Shown: one piece after another, positions 1 through 7,992 of the stretch
Layout: the number at the start of each line of letters is the position of its first letter
Position numbering within the stretch: the first letter of the stretch is position 1
NCBI RefSeq assembly: GCF_003384725.1
Contig: NZ_QNVV01000018.1
Location: forward strand, 46,487 to 110,486
Length of the DNA stretch: 64,000 bases
Reading direction: 5' to 3'
Source: Chryseobacterium pennipullorum
Lineage (GTDB): Bacteria > Bacteroidota > Bacteroidia > Flavobacteriales > Weeksellaceae
Program-made: the position numbers and the translations under genes
The notes under the pieces: model-generated
What the model was told of the DNA's origin: nothing
The model's database searches: none
Seen by the model: only the letters and a program-made list of their open reading frames with translations

Positions 1-161
1 CAGCCATTGCAGCGTGTCCCGAAAATGCTGTTCCTGAAGTGAAAGGCATCTCCACTTACATTTCTCCGAAAAAAGGAGGAACAGGAGCGGTACGTGATGT
101 CATCGAACAGGTGATGAAAGTACAGGGAAACTGGCATGATGATAATACCCAATCTGTATAA
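1..161 (+). CDS. kdsC: KDO-8-phosphate phosphatase KdsC, C-terminal end (partial)
   Basis: This is the 3' end of a gene whose start lies before the window; codons run from base 3 and stop with TAA at 159-161. The visible 52 residues begin AIAACPENAVPEVKG and contain KKGGTGAVRDVIEQVMKVQG. That pattern, an A-x-P-E-V-K stretch and then GGxGAVRDVIExxxKxQG, is what I know from the C-terminus of the HAD-superfamily phosphatase that removes phosphate from 3-deoxy-D-manno-octulosonate 8-phosphate in lipopolysaccharide inner-core synthesis. The catalytic HAD aspartates are outside the window, so the call rests on the tail alone. The stop is two bases before the maf start, which suggests co-transcription. 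Confidence 0.7.
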   Translation, partial: AIAACPENAVPEVKGISTYISPKKGGTGAVRDVIEQVMKVQGNWHDDNTQSV

Positions 162-163
162 TA

Positions 164-727
164 ATGAAATTACTTTTAGCCTCCCAGTCGCCACGAAGAA
201 AAGAACTGCTTACCAGTCTTGGTTTTGAGTTTGAAGTAGTGAAAATAGATTGTGAAGAAATTCTTCCCCAACATATTAAAGTAGAAGAAGCTGCTGCCTA
301 CCTTTCTGATTTAAAGGCAGATGCTTTCAGAAGCCTGCAGGCAGATGAAGTTTTACTGACTGCCGATACGATAGTAGCCATCGACAATCAGGTCCTGGGG
401 AAACCTAAAGATGAGCAAGATGCATTCAGGATGCTTCAGAGCCTTTCGGGCAGGACCCATCAGGTATATACCGGCATTACCATTAAAACGGCAGATCAAA
501 CCTTTACAGAAACAGATGTAGCTGATGTCACTCTGAATGAACTGACAGATGATGAAATACACTATTACATTCAAAATTATAAACCTTTCGATAAGGCGGG
601 AAGCTATGGGATCCAGGAATGGCTGGGTATGGCAAAGATCAGCAGGCTTACGGGAAGCTTTTATACCATTATGGGACTTCCCACCCATCTCGTTTACAAA
701 ATTTTAAAAGAAACCTCATTGATTTAA
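164..727 (+). CDS. maf: Maf-family nucleoside triphosphate pyrophosphatase
   Basis: The 187-residue protein fits the Maf/HAM1 fold family, which hydrolyses non-canonical or selected nucleoside triphosphates (dTTP/UTP in the YhdE type) to the monophosphate and pyrophosphate in the cytoplasm. Visible motifs in order are the N-terminal ASQSPRRKELL loop (about residues 6-16), the LTADTIVAID segment (about 65-74) with the metal-binding acidic residue, GKPKD, SGRTHQVYTG, DKAGSYGIQ and the closing GSFYTIMGLP. Length and motif order are normal for the family. The ATG is two bases after the kdsC stop, so the two genes are probably one operon. The exact substrate preference cannot be read from sequence alone. 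Confidence 0.92.
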   Translation: MKLLLASQSPRRKELLTSLGFEFEVVKIDCEEILPQHIKVEEAAAYLSDLKADAFRSLQADEVLLTADTIVAIDNQVLGKPKDEQDAFRMLQSLSGRTHQVYTGITIKTADQTFTETDVADVTLNELTDDEIHYYIQNYKPFDKAGSYGIQEWLGMAKISRLTGSFYTIMGLPTHLVYKILKETSLI

Positions 728-854
728 ACGTCTATAAAGAAGAAATAAATATTTCCGTAAGAAATATAAATATTATTCATTATAAAATTTTATTATTTTT
801 ACAAAATCATCAAACAGTCATAATAAAAAGCAGATTAGCGAGTTATATTGAATA

Positions 855-3443
855 ATGAAAAAAAATATTTTATTCCTTTTAGTTATATGCCTTGTTGCTT
901 CATGTGCTACCAAAACAAAAAAGCCGGAGCAGCGATCAAAACTATTGAAAGGATTTTCCACATATTACAACACTCTTTTTAATGCTAAGGATGCGTTAAA
1001 CAGTGAGTTTACAAGCAGGGATAAGGGGCATAAGGATAATTTTTATGCACCCTATATTCCCATTCTTACCTACGAAGAACAACCTTTAGGAAGCGATCTT
1101 GGCCAAACGGCTGCTTTTGCAGAGAATTCTATGAAAATGGCTGAAGTCGCCAACAAACCTCCGGTAAGGGGCTCTGGAATCCCTGGGATTCCTGGTATTC
1201 CGGGAATGTCCGGAAATGATTCTGGAAATCAGAATCCTGAAGGGGGAGAGGCCAAAGGTGCCACCACACTGGAAATTGCAGAAGCAAAGGCACTGAAGGC
1301 TATCAACAAATATTCTGTTACCAGAAACGGGGAAGAGAAAAACAAGCAGATTTTTGATGCCTATATGATTCTTGCCCAGGCCAGGATTTACCGTAACAAA
1401 TCGCTGGAAGCACTGGATGCCCTGAATTATGTTTTTACCCGTATGAAGGATGACAAGAGAATACCTTTGGCGAGAATCTATCAGGGGTTGGCGTACGATA
1501 AGCTGAAGGACTACCATAAAGCTCATGAAACCTTTGCGAAACTGAAAGGAGAGAAGATCGATAAAAGCTATGCCAAGCTGCTGAGCATTTATTACTCTGA
1601 ATCTCTTCTCGATGCGGGAAAAAAGGAAGAGGCCGCAAGGGAGCTCGACCAGGCATTTGAACTGAATACAGACAGAAAACTGAAAAGCAGAATCGCCTAC
1701 CTGAGAGGACAGGTCCTGGAAAATCTTGGCCAGAATGACAAGGCCAGGGAAAGCTTCACTGCCGCCTACAAATATGCCAATGATTTTGAATTTGAAGTAA
1801 AATCCCAGATTGCTATTGCCAAAACTTTTAACGGAAAAGGAGATTATAACGGAGCTAAGAATTATCTGGAAGGCATCAGTAAGAAAGGAACTTACGGTTC
1901 CCGAAAGAATGAATTCTATTATGCCTTGGGCCTGATGGCTAATAAGGCTGGAAAAAAGGAAGAAGCACAGGATTTTTTCAGAAAATCCCTTTTCGAAAAG
2001 GTTTCAGATCCACAGATCCGTGGACTGGCCTATTATGAGATCGGAAAGAGCTACCTTGAAAAAAATGATTATATCGGCGCAGGCACATATTATGATTCCG
2101 CTTTAGCCGTGATGACGTATGAGCCTTCAAAAATTCTTTTGAAAGATCAATCAGGATACATTAAAAAGATCTCTAAAAACTATTATCTGATCAAAAAGAA
2201 TGACAGTATTCTTTCTCTGGCTAAGATGGATGATGCCCAGAGAACAGATTTCTTCACAAAATACATTGCCAAATTAAAAGCTAAGGAGGAAAAGGAGGAA
2301 CTGGAAAGAAAGCGCGCAGAGAGAAATAAGGGTTTTGATACGGGTGATTATAATGCCAATTCAATTTTCGCCAATAAGTCCAATGCTTTTGAAGATTTTG
2401 GGGTTACTACAAAAGGGTTTTATTTCAACAATTCCGGAACGGTAAGCAAAGGAACTTCTACATTTAAGCAGGTCTGGGGAGAAAGAGCACTTTCTGATAA
2501 CTGGCGTTTTTCTAAAAAAATGGCGACCATTGAGGATATGAAAAGCGAGGCGTTGGGCGTTACTACAGCTCCCAACCCAAGGCGTTTTGAACCCGCTTAT
2601 TACATTGAGCAGATTCCTGCAGATCAGGGAAAGCTGACACAGCTGAAAAAAGACAGGGACACCGCTTCTTTAGGGCTTGGTATTATGTATCAGAACTACT
2701 TTACCAATACTCCTCTTGCTACCAAGACCCTGTATGATCTTGTCGATGTAAATCCGGAAGAAAAAGTAATGCTTCAGGCCCTGTATGAGATTTTCGCCAT
2801 GAACTATGAGAAGACCCCGAACGCTTCTGAGCGGGCAAAACAGATTCTTCTGAAAGATTACCCTTATACTTCTTATGCTGAATTTGCCAGAAATCCAAAA
2901 AACAAGTCTTTTGTAAAATCTACGGAAGATGTTGAAAATGAATATAAAAGAGCTTACGCCTTATTTGAATCCGAAAAATTTGCTGAAAGCAGGGATATTA
3001 TAGATCAGACCATTCAGAAGTATCCGAAGGATGCACTGGTACCGAAATTATATCTGCTGAATGCCTTCAATGCCGGTAAATCCAGCGGTAAGGAAGTTAT
3101 GATACTTCAGCTTGAGCAGGTAGCACTCAACTATTCTAAAACACCTGAAGGACTGCATGCTAAGGAAATGCTGAACTATCTGAAAAGTGAACTGAGCTTC
3201 CAGGCTACGGACAATAAAGGAAATGCCGTTATGCAGCAGCCTGCATCGCCTGTTCAGCCCAACAATCAGAAAAACAATTCCACGCAAATGATGAATAACG
3301 TTCCACAGAATTCCGGAAATGTTCTGAATGAAGTAAATCTGAATCAGCAGAAAAAACCCGCTAAAAATCAGCAGCAGCAGAAAAGCGATAAAGCCAAGGA
3401 AAATCCAGTGAGGTCTCATGTTCCTGAGGGAGGTCCACAATAA
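855..3443 (+). CDS. sprE: SprE/PorW-like gliding motility and type IX secretion TPR lipoprotein
   Basis: The 862-residue protein starts with a lipoprotein signal peptide (MKKNILFLLVICLVASC, acylated Cys at residue 17). The next segment, GFSTYYNTLFNAKDAL, resembles the N-terminus of Flavobacterium SprE and Porphyromonas PorW, lipoproteins needed for type IX secretion and, in gliders, for adhesin export. Most of the chain is helical and TPR-like: repeated A/Y/L pairs at roughly 34-residue spacing between about 170 and 440 and again from about 690. The tail is Gln/Asn-rich and low complexity. One oddity is a collagen-like G-I-P-G-I-P-G-I-P-G run near residues 108-117. The gene ends in a strong bidirectional hairpin. 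The family call rests on the N-terminus, lipobox, length and TPR content, so the symbol is tentative. Confidence 0.72.
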   Translation: MKKNILFLLVICLVASCATKTKKPEQRSKLLKGFSTYYNTLFNAKDALNSEFTSRDKGHKDNFYAPYIPILTYEEQPLGSDLGQTAAFAENSMKMAEVANKPPVRGSGIPGIPGIPGMSGNDSGNQNPEGGEAKGATTLEIAEAKALKAINKYSVTRNGEEKNKQIFDAYMILAQARIYRNKSLEALDALNYVFTRMKDDKRIPLARIYQGLAYDKLKDYHKAHETFAKLKGEKIDKSYAKLLSIYYSESLLDAGKKEEAARELDQAFELNTDRKLKSRIAYLRGQVLENLGQNDKARESFTAAYKYANDFEFEVKSQIAIAKTFNGKGDYNGAKNYLEGISKKGTYGSRKNEFYYALGLMANKAGKKEEAQDFFRKSLFEKVSDPQIRGLAYYEIGKSYLEKNDYIGAGTYYDSALAVMTYEPSKILLKDQSGYIKKISKNYYLIKKNDSILSLAKMDDAQRTDFFTKYIAKLKAKEEKEELERKRAERNKGFDTGDYNANSIFANKSNAFEDFGVTTKGFYFNNSGTVSKGTSTFKQVWGERALSDNWRFSKKMATIEDMKSEALGVTTAPNPRRFEPAYYIEQIPADQGKLTQLKKDRDTASLGLGIMYQNYFTNTPLATKTLYDLVDVNPEEKVMLQALYEIFAMNYEKTPNASERAKQILLKDYPYTSYAEFARNPKNKSFVKSTEDVENEYKRAYALFESEKFAESRDIIDQTIQKYPKDALVPKLYLLNAFNAGKSSGKEVMILQLEQVALNYSKTPEGLHAKEMLNYLKSELSFQATDNKGNAVMQQPASPVQPNNQKNNSTQMMNNVPQNSGNVLNEVNLNQQKKPAKNQQQQKSDKAKENPVRSHVPEGGPQ

Positions 3444-3450
3444 AATAAAA

Positions 3451-3478
3451 AAGCGAAGATCTGATCTTCGCTTTTTTT
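3451..3478. terminator. Bidirectional intrinsic terminator between sprE and tsaB
   Basis: A 10-bp perfect stem AAGCGAAGAT / ATCTTCGCTT with a CTG loop is followed by a T run on the plus strand. An A run on the left gives a U run on the opposite strand. It sits between two convergent genes and can serve both. Confidence 0.85.
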
Positions 3479-3515
3479 ATGTGTTCGTAGCAAATATGTG
3501 TTCGATACATAGAGC

Positions 3516-4187
3516 TTACGGTTTCTTTTTTACGCCGTGGAAATCCTTTAAATAGAAAGGCTCAAAATAGGCAATATCTTCCAATTCCTTATTTTGTATT
3601 TTTTCCAGTGTTTTTCTTATAAGGTATTGGGCAGAAGGGTACACATCTTCCTTAAAGTCGGCATCAGGGAGTTGTAAGATCTCTTTTGCTTTTTTAGCAC
3701 CGTCTCCGGCAAACAATACTTTTTTGCCAAGGAATTCGCTAAAAGAAGTTTCGTCCAGAATTTTAGCTTCAGTCTGAACGATCTCTTTCCCTGTATGACC
3801 GTCATAAACGGCCGTATACACCTCCATTCTTCTTGCATCGACTAACGGCACTATTAAATCATAATTGAGGCCTAAAAAAGGCTCTACGATGCTCTCAAGA
3901 GAGTTTACTGCTACCAATGGAATCTTCAGCCCGTAACAGAAGCCTTTTGCAGAAGCAGCACCGATCCTCAGACCGGTATATGAGCCCGGTCCTTTACCTA
4001 AAGAAACAGCTTCAATCTCACTAAGAGAAATTCCGGCACCTTCCAGCGCCCATTCCACGTAGGTATGAAGACTTTCTGATTGCTTATAGTTTTCGGAAAC
4101 TTCCTCACATAGGCACAATAGCGTTTCATCATCTGAGACTGCCACGGAACAGTTTTTAGAGGAGGTTTCTAGATATAGAATTTTCAT
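3516..4187 (-). CDS. tsaB: tRNA threonylcarbamoyladenosine biosynthesis protein TsaB
   Basis: The 223-residue protein opens with ILYLETSSKNCSVAV and has the GKGPGSYTGLRIGAASAKG segment (about residues 65-83) that marks TsaB, the inactive ASKHA-fold paralogue that scaffolds TsaD in making N6-threonylcarbamoyladenosine at position 37 of ANN-decoding tRNAs. Length is normal. The gene is convergent with sprE across the hairpin at 3451-3478. Its only upstream neighbour on the same strand is the SDR gene, 81 bases away, and a TAAATTTG box in that gap may be its own promoter. Confidence 0.93.
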   Translation of the reverse strand: MKILYLETSSKNCSVAVSDDETLLCLCEEVSENYKQSESLHTYVEWALEGAGISLSEIEAVSLGKGPGSYTGLRIGAASAKGFCYGLKIPLVAVNSLESIVEPFLGLNYDLIVPLVDARRMEVYTAVYDGHTGKEIVQTEAKILDETSFSEFLGKKVLFAGDGAKKAKEILQLPDADFKEDVYPSAQYLIRKTLEKIQNKELEDIAYFEPFYLKDFHGVKKKP

Positions 4188-4244
4188 TTTCTTGTTTTAA
4201 GCGAAAAAGCAGACTTCAAAAAGCAATCCGCTTTATATTTTCTG

Positions 4245-4252
4245 CAAATTTA
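4245..4252 (-). promoter_or_regulatory. Possible tsaB -7 promoter box
   Basis: Read on the minus strand this is TAAATTTG, matching the Bacteroidota -7 consensus TANNTTTG, about 58 bases before the tsaB ATG. I see no convincing TTG element at the expected upstream distance, so the call is weak. Confidence 0.35.
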
Positions 4253-4268
4253 CTTCTTTCTTTTGACA

Positions 4269-5018
4269 CTATTTTCTGTAAATCGTTCTTGGTTCCGACT
4301 GGGCACTGGGGTAAATGGTCATATCCGAAATGGTAACATGCTTCGGAGCATTGATACAATAAGCAATGGCATCTGCAATATCTTCAGCTTTTAAAGCTTC
4401 ATACCCCGCATACACCGTTGCAGCTTTTTCACCATCACCTTTAAACCGTACCATTGAGAAATCTGTTTCTACAGCTCCGGGTTGAATGTTGGTCACTTTA
4501 ATTCCAAATTCTGTAAGTTCCAGCCTCATTCCTTCAGAGATAACATCGACCGCTTTTTTGGTAGCACAATACACTACGCCATTAGAATACGTTTGTCTTG
4601 CTGCCACAGAACTGATGTTAATCACATGACCTAAATTTTTAGTTTTCATGGCAGGGATAATCATTTTAGAAACATATAACAGACCTTTAACATTGCCATC
4701 GATCATAGAATCCCAGTCATCAGTTTTTCCCGCAGACAAAGGATCCAGGCCATGGGCATTTCCAGCATTATTAATCAGGACATCAATCTCTTTCCAGTTT
4801 TCAGGAAGGGAAGTAATGGCAGACTCCACTTCATCAAGGTTTCTTACATCAAACGACAAACTAAATATTTCGGTATACTTTGAAAGTTCTGTTTTTACTG
4901 CTTCAAGGACTTCTTTTCGCCTGCCACAAATAATAATTCTGTTTCCTTGTCTGGCAAGAAGCTCCGCGGTGGCTTTGCCTATACCGGAAGTAGCACCGGT
5001 GATTAATATGGTCTTCAT
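4269..5018 (-). CDS. Short-chain dehydrogenase/reductase (SDR) family oxidoreductase
   Basis: The 249-residue protein starts at the ATG giving MKTILITGATSGIGKAT; a longer in-frame upstream start would add 17 residues that do not fit an SDR, so the inner ATG is preferred. The Rossmann motif TGATSGIG (about residues 7-14), the NNAGNAHG motif, the catalytic Ser in INISSVAA, the YxxxK pair in VVYCATKKA and the PGAVETDF segment are all present. SDRs of this classical type use NAD(P)(H) to interconvert alcohols and carbonyls. The sequence most resembles the YdfG/serine 3-dehydrogenase-like group, but the substrate cannot be fixed. It stands between yraN and tsaB on the same strand. Confidence 0.88.
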   Translation of the reverse strand: MKTILITGATSGIGKATAELLARQGNRIIICGRRKEVLEAVKTELSKYTEIFSLSFDVRNLDEVESAITSLPENWKEIDVLINNAGNAHGLDPLSAGKTDDWDSMIDGNVKGLLYVSKMIIPAMKTKNLGHVINISSVAARQTYSNGVVYCATKKAVDVISEGMRLELTEFGIKVTNIQPGAVETDFSMVRFKGDGEKAATVYAGYEALKAEDIADAIAYCINAPKHVTISDMTIYPSAQSEPRTIYRK

Positions 5019-5099
5019 AAAATTACTTTTTAATGCAGCAATGGTACATTCCTGATCAGGGTAGAGCATTGCCCGTTATTATACTGTTGAATGGATTTA

Positions 5100-5471
5100 T
5101 CAATTGGCATCCAATGCCTGAAAAGCATCGGTTATATGGTCTATGATTAAATTTCTTTTTGCATCCGGAAGAACAGCAATAATGTCAAACCGGACTTCTT
5201 TATCGGCATTATATTCCTCAAGATAGTGATTGGCGGCAGAAACAATGGATCTTATTTTTGTTTTGGTTACAGCTTCCTGAGGAAGTATAAAGGCACCGGT
5301 AGATCTTGCTTTCACTTCGACAACAATAATCTGATGATCTTTTTCAGCAATAATATCGATTTCATTCTTCTGAAAACGAAAGTTCCGGATAAGGATTTTA
5401 TAGCCGTTTTTCTTAAGATAATCAGCCGCCCTGTCTTCAGCTATTTTTCCAAAATCATTATGATCTGCCAT
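5100..5471 (-). CDS. yraN: YraN/UPF0102-family endonuclease-like protein
   Basis: The 123-residue protein has the UPF0102 layout: an N-terminal FGKIAEDRAADYLKKNGYKIL helix, then NEIDIIAEKD and IIVVEVKARS. These supply the D/E-x-K residues of a PD-(D/E)xK nuclease-like core. The biochemical role of this small conserved family is not well settled. It is the last gene of a compact minus-strand cluster (lysE-like, ldcA-like, small ORF, yraN), with only two bases between the small-ORF stop and this ATG. Confidence 0.9.
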   Translation of the reverse strand: MADHNDFGKIAEDRAADYLKKNGYKILIRNFRFQKNEIDIIAEKDHQIIVVEVKARSTGAFILPQEAVTKTKIRSIVSAANHYLEEYNADKEVRFDIIAVLPDAKRNLIIDHITDAFQALDAN

Positions 5472-5473
5472 TT

Positions 5474-5572
5474 TTATGATCTGTTGAGTTTAACAGATTT
5501 CCCGTCTGAAATGATATCAAATTCACCGGTAAAACCTGGAGAATAAGAATATGTAAGAATGACATCATCCAT
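5474..5572 (-). CDS. Small ORF (32 aa) squeezed between ldcA-like gene and yraN
   Basis: The ATG lies one base beyond the ldcA-like stop (5574) and the TAA is two bases before the yraN ATG, so the frame fills the gap exactly. The predicted peptide begins MDDVILTYSYSPGFTGEF and ends DGKSVKLNRS. It has no signal peptide, no membrane segment and no domain I recognise. The packing suggests translational coupling inside an operon. It could also be the decayed remnant of a longer gene, or chance. Confidence 0.4.
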   Translation of the reverse strand: MDDVILTYSYSPGFTGEFDIISDGKSVKLNRS

Positions 5573-5573
5573 T

Positions 5574-6503
5574 TTAAAATTCAATTTTTACTTTCGCCTC
5601 CACCTTTATCTTAGCTTTGCCTCCAATGATAAGAGGCCTGTTATCTTTAATATGTCCGTTCGGGAAACCAAATACCAATGGAAATTTATATTTTGAAATC
5701 CTCTCTGAGATTAATTGGTAAGCAAATTCATCAAAACTATCTTCATAGCTTTTATTTTCTTTTTCGTCGCCCATATTCGTCATTCCTCCCACAATAAGAC
5801 CTTTGATTTTTGAGAAAACTCCTGCGAGCTCAAGACTCATGATCATGCGGTCCAGCGCGTAGAAATTTTCACCAATATCTTCGATAAAAAGAATTTTATC
5901 TCTGAAGTCAAATGTATATCTGGTACCGAGAAGAGCATAGATCAATGCTAAATTGCCCCCAACAACTTCTCCGGTAACATTACCTTTTCTATTCAGCTGG
6001 TGGGATTTTAAAGAGTACAGAGGTGCTTTTCCTTTTAAGATATCAAAGATCAGCTCATAGCTTTCCTTTGTCACTCCAAAGCTTGACGTTTTGATGGTCT
6101 GCCCGTGAATGGAAACAAAACCTTTTTTCAATAGATAGCTCTGGATAACGGTATTGTCGGAATAGCCGATGTACCATTTCGGGTTATGTATGAAATTTTT
6201 CAGTTTCAGGTGCTGCACCAGATGCTGGCATCCATAGCCTCCCCGTGAGGCCCAAATTGCTCCGATTTCATTGTCATTCAGCGCCCAGTTGATATCTTTT
6301 AATCTTTCTTTTTCTGTTCCGGCATAGGTATATCCGTTTGAGAATTTTGTATACAGGTGCTGACCGAGAACAGGTTCAAAACCTTTGCTTTTAATCATTT
6401 CTATTCCTTTTTCGAGCTGGGAAGGCTCCACAGCTCCTGCGGGAGAAATTATCGCAATTTTTGCCCCTTTTTTCAAAGGCTTTGGAAAGATCATTTTTTT
6501 CAT
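5574..6503 (-). CDS. ldcA: LD-carboxypeptidase (S66 family, muramoyltetrapeptide carboxypeptidase)
   Basis: The 309-residue protein matches the S66 family, serine peptidases that remove the terminal D-Ala from the peptidoglycan tetrapeptide during wall recycling. The N-terminus has KKGAKIAIISPAGAV. The nucleophile region is WYIGYSDNT (about residues 115-123), with Ser following GY. Downstream segments LFIEDIGENFYALDRM and the final NGHIKDNRPLIIGG carry the expected Glu and His of the Ser-Glu-His triad. Length is normal. The start overlaps the upstream LysE-like gene by four bases (ATGA), so the two are translationally coupled. Confidence 0.9.
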   Translation of the reverse strand: MKKMIFPKPLKKGAKIAIISPAGAVEPSQLEKGIEMIKSKGFEPVLGQHLYTKFSNGYTYAGTEKERLKDINWALNDNEIGAIWASRGGYGCQHLVQHLKLKNFIHNPKWYIGYSDNTVIQSYLLKKGFVSIHGQTIKTSSFGVTKESYELIFDILKGKAPLYSLKSHQLNRKGNVTGEVVGGNLALIYALLGTRYTFDFRDKILFIEDIGENFYALDRMIMSLELAGVFSKIKGLIVGGMTNMGDEKENKSYEDSFDEFAYQLISERISKYKFPLVFGFPNGHIKDNRPLIIGGKAKIKVEAKVKIEF

Positions 6504-7186
6504 TTTGTTTTTTGATATTTTACTTCTTTCTTTTCCGCTTCTTCCAGTTGTTTTTCAAACTGGTTGAATTTTTTAAAGCTTTGCAGGAATATAAAGAAAC
6601 TGAACATAATAAGAATAACACCAACTACTCTTCTGATGCGGTTAGCCAACTTCTGGGTTAGCTTGTCGTGAAACTGTTTGGCGAGAAAAATTTTAGCAAG
6701 ATCAATACATAGGTAAGTGGCGATCACAATGCTGATGTATAAAATAAAATTGCTGGTGTCCGGATATTGATTTCGTACGGAAATTACCGTTACCAGCCAG
6801 AAAAGAATCACTCCCACATTCAAAAGATTAAAGAAAAACCCGTTAAAAAAGGTTTTAATATAATTCTGACTGATGATCTTTTCTTCGCCGGGCAAATGCA
6901 TTTTGGTTTTCGTGACCAGCATCACAATTCCGTAAATAAAAATCAGAATGGAGGTGATCCTGTAAAAACCAGGATGCTTATCTATAAGGGTGACAATGTC
7001 TGCACTGGCATAATAAGCTGCTACAATACATAACAAATCTGCAGTAATGACTCCAAGATCCAGGGACAAGGCATGTCGAGGGCCTCTGGAAAAGCTGGTT
7101 TCAATGAGCAGGAAAAATATAGGCCCTATGAAAACCAGACTCAGCATGAATCCTAATATGATGGCAGATAGTACAAGTTCTAGCAT
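6500..7186 (-). CDS. LysE-family translocator
   Basis: The 228-residue integral membrane protein shows about six hydrophobic segments, beginning LVLSAIILGFMLSLVFIGPIFFLLI, with the polar GPIFFLLIETSFSRGPRHA loop typical of LysE/RhtB exporters of amino acids or related small molecules. The C-terminus is charged (EKQLEEAEKKEVKY). Which solute it exports is not visible. It is first in the compact minus-strand operon, overlaps the ldcA-like gene by four bases, and has a good promoter match upstream. Confidence 0.82.
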   Translation of the reverse strand: MLELVLSAIILGFMLSLVFIGPIFFLLIETSFSRGPRHALSLDLGVITADLLCIVAAYYASADIVTLIDKHPGFYRITSILIFIYGIVMLVTKTKMHLPGEEKIISQNYIKTFFNGFFFNLLNVGVILFWLVTVISVRNQYPDTSNFILYISIVIATYLCIDLAKIFLAKQFHDKLTQKLANRIRRVVGVILIMFSFFIFLQSFKKFNQFEKQLEEAEKKEVKYQKTK

Positions 7187-7228
7187 TAAATGGTGTTTTA
7201 AAATGAAAAAAATTCATTTCGTTTCATA

Positions 7229-7259
7229 CAAAGTTAGACTTTATGATTTAATTATTCAA
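7229..7259 (-). promoter_or_regulatory. Promoter of the lysE-like/ldcA/yraN operon
   Basis: On the minus strand a TTG (7257-7259) and TAACTTTG (7229-7236) are separated by 20 bases. This fits the Flavobacterium consensus TTG-N17-23-TANNTTTG. The -7 box is 42 bases before the ATG at 7186. Confidence 0.6.
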
Positions 7260-7409
7260 TAAAGTTGTCATATGTCAAGTTTATTTTAAGCAGCGTTTAA
7301 GTTAAAAAATTTTGAACCAACGGACGAAGAGTAGGATGGGGAAGTCTCTGAAGCATGAGCAGATCATGCACCCGGTTTTTGAATCATTTTAGAGTTTCTA
7401 CAAAAAAAG

Positions 7410-7443
7410 AAAGAGGAAGCTCCTTGTTAAGAACAACCTCTTT
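7410..7443 (-). terminator. Possible terminator of the 7474 gene
   Basis: AAAGAGG (7410-7416) pairs with CCTCTTT (7437-7443), and an inner TTGTT/AACAA stem lies between them with a 7-base bulge. On the minus strand the hairpin is followed by a T-rich run (7402-7408), just after the stop of the minus-strand gene. The bulge makes this less certain than the other terminators. Confidence 0.45.
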
Positions 7444-7473
7444 AGATAGTATCCCGCTGACTAAATCTGCGGT

Positions 7474-7992
7474 TTATTTTATATTTTCCAGACAGTTTTC
7501 GGTGAAAACAAAGTCAAAGTCTTTTCTAACTTTTAGACCGAAAATCCCTCTTTCAAATGTATAAATCACCTGATTTTTAAACAGCATTCTTTTATAATCA
7601 ATACAAAAGCTCCTGGTCATATAAGAGTACTCGTATGCATTACCACGGAGATAAATGTAAGTTGTTTTACCTTTCTGGCGGCTATGAGGTCCGCCAGTCC
7701 TTGCAAACATACTTCTGAAACAATATCTTTCCTGGGTAGGATTCATCCCTGTGATATAATTTATCAAAAAGAATGCATTAATTAAAAGAGGAAATGTAAC
7801 TCCGAAAAAATACTTTTTCCCTTGTTTCTTAATCCTGATATAATTTCTTTTGATCCCTATATTACATGCTACAACAAGGATAAATACAGCCAGTACAAAC
7901 AGATAAAAATTGATAACCGTATTAAAAATCACTGTTACCAATAATATTGCATTCAAAATACTGAATACAATGTACTTATCTATCCTGGTCAT
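7474..7992 (-). CDS. Hypothetical membrane protein
   Basis: I do not recognise this 172-residue protein. Its N-terminal half holds two or three hydrophobic segments (about residues 8-45 and 63-80), separated by a basic stretch NYIRIKKQGKKY. The C-terminal half is soluble, with several aromatic residues and a TGGPHSRQKGK segment. The start overlaps the 3' end of rnr by 17 bases in another frame, so it is probably expressed with rnr. A possible terminator follows. There are no motifs that would let me assign a role. Confidence 0.6.
   Translation of the reverse strand: MTRIDKYIVFSILNAILLVTVIFNTVINFYLFVLAVFILVVACNIGIKRNYIRIKKQGKKYFFGVTFPLLINAFFLINYITGMNPTQERYCFRSMFARTGGPHSRQKGKTTYIYLRGNAYEYSYMTRSFCIDYKRMLFKNQVIYTFERGIFGLKVRKDFDFVFTENCLENIK

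Noticed and set aside
619..855. 78-codon frame overlapping the 3' end of maf
   Set aside because: It reads maf codons out of frame and then AT-rich spacer, with no signal of its own.
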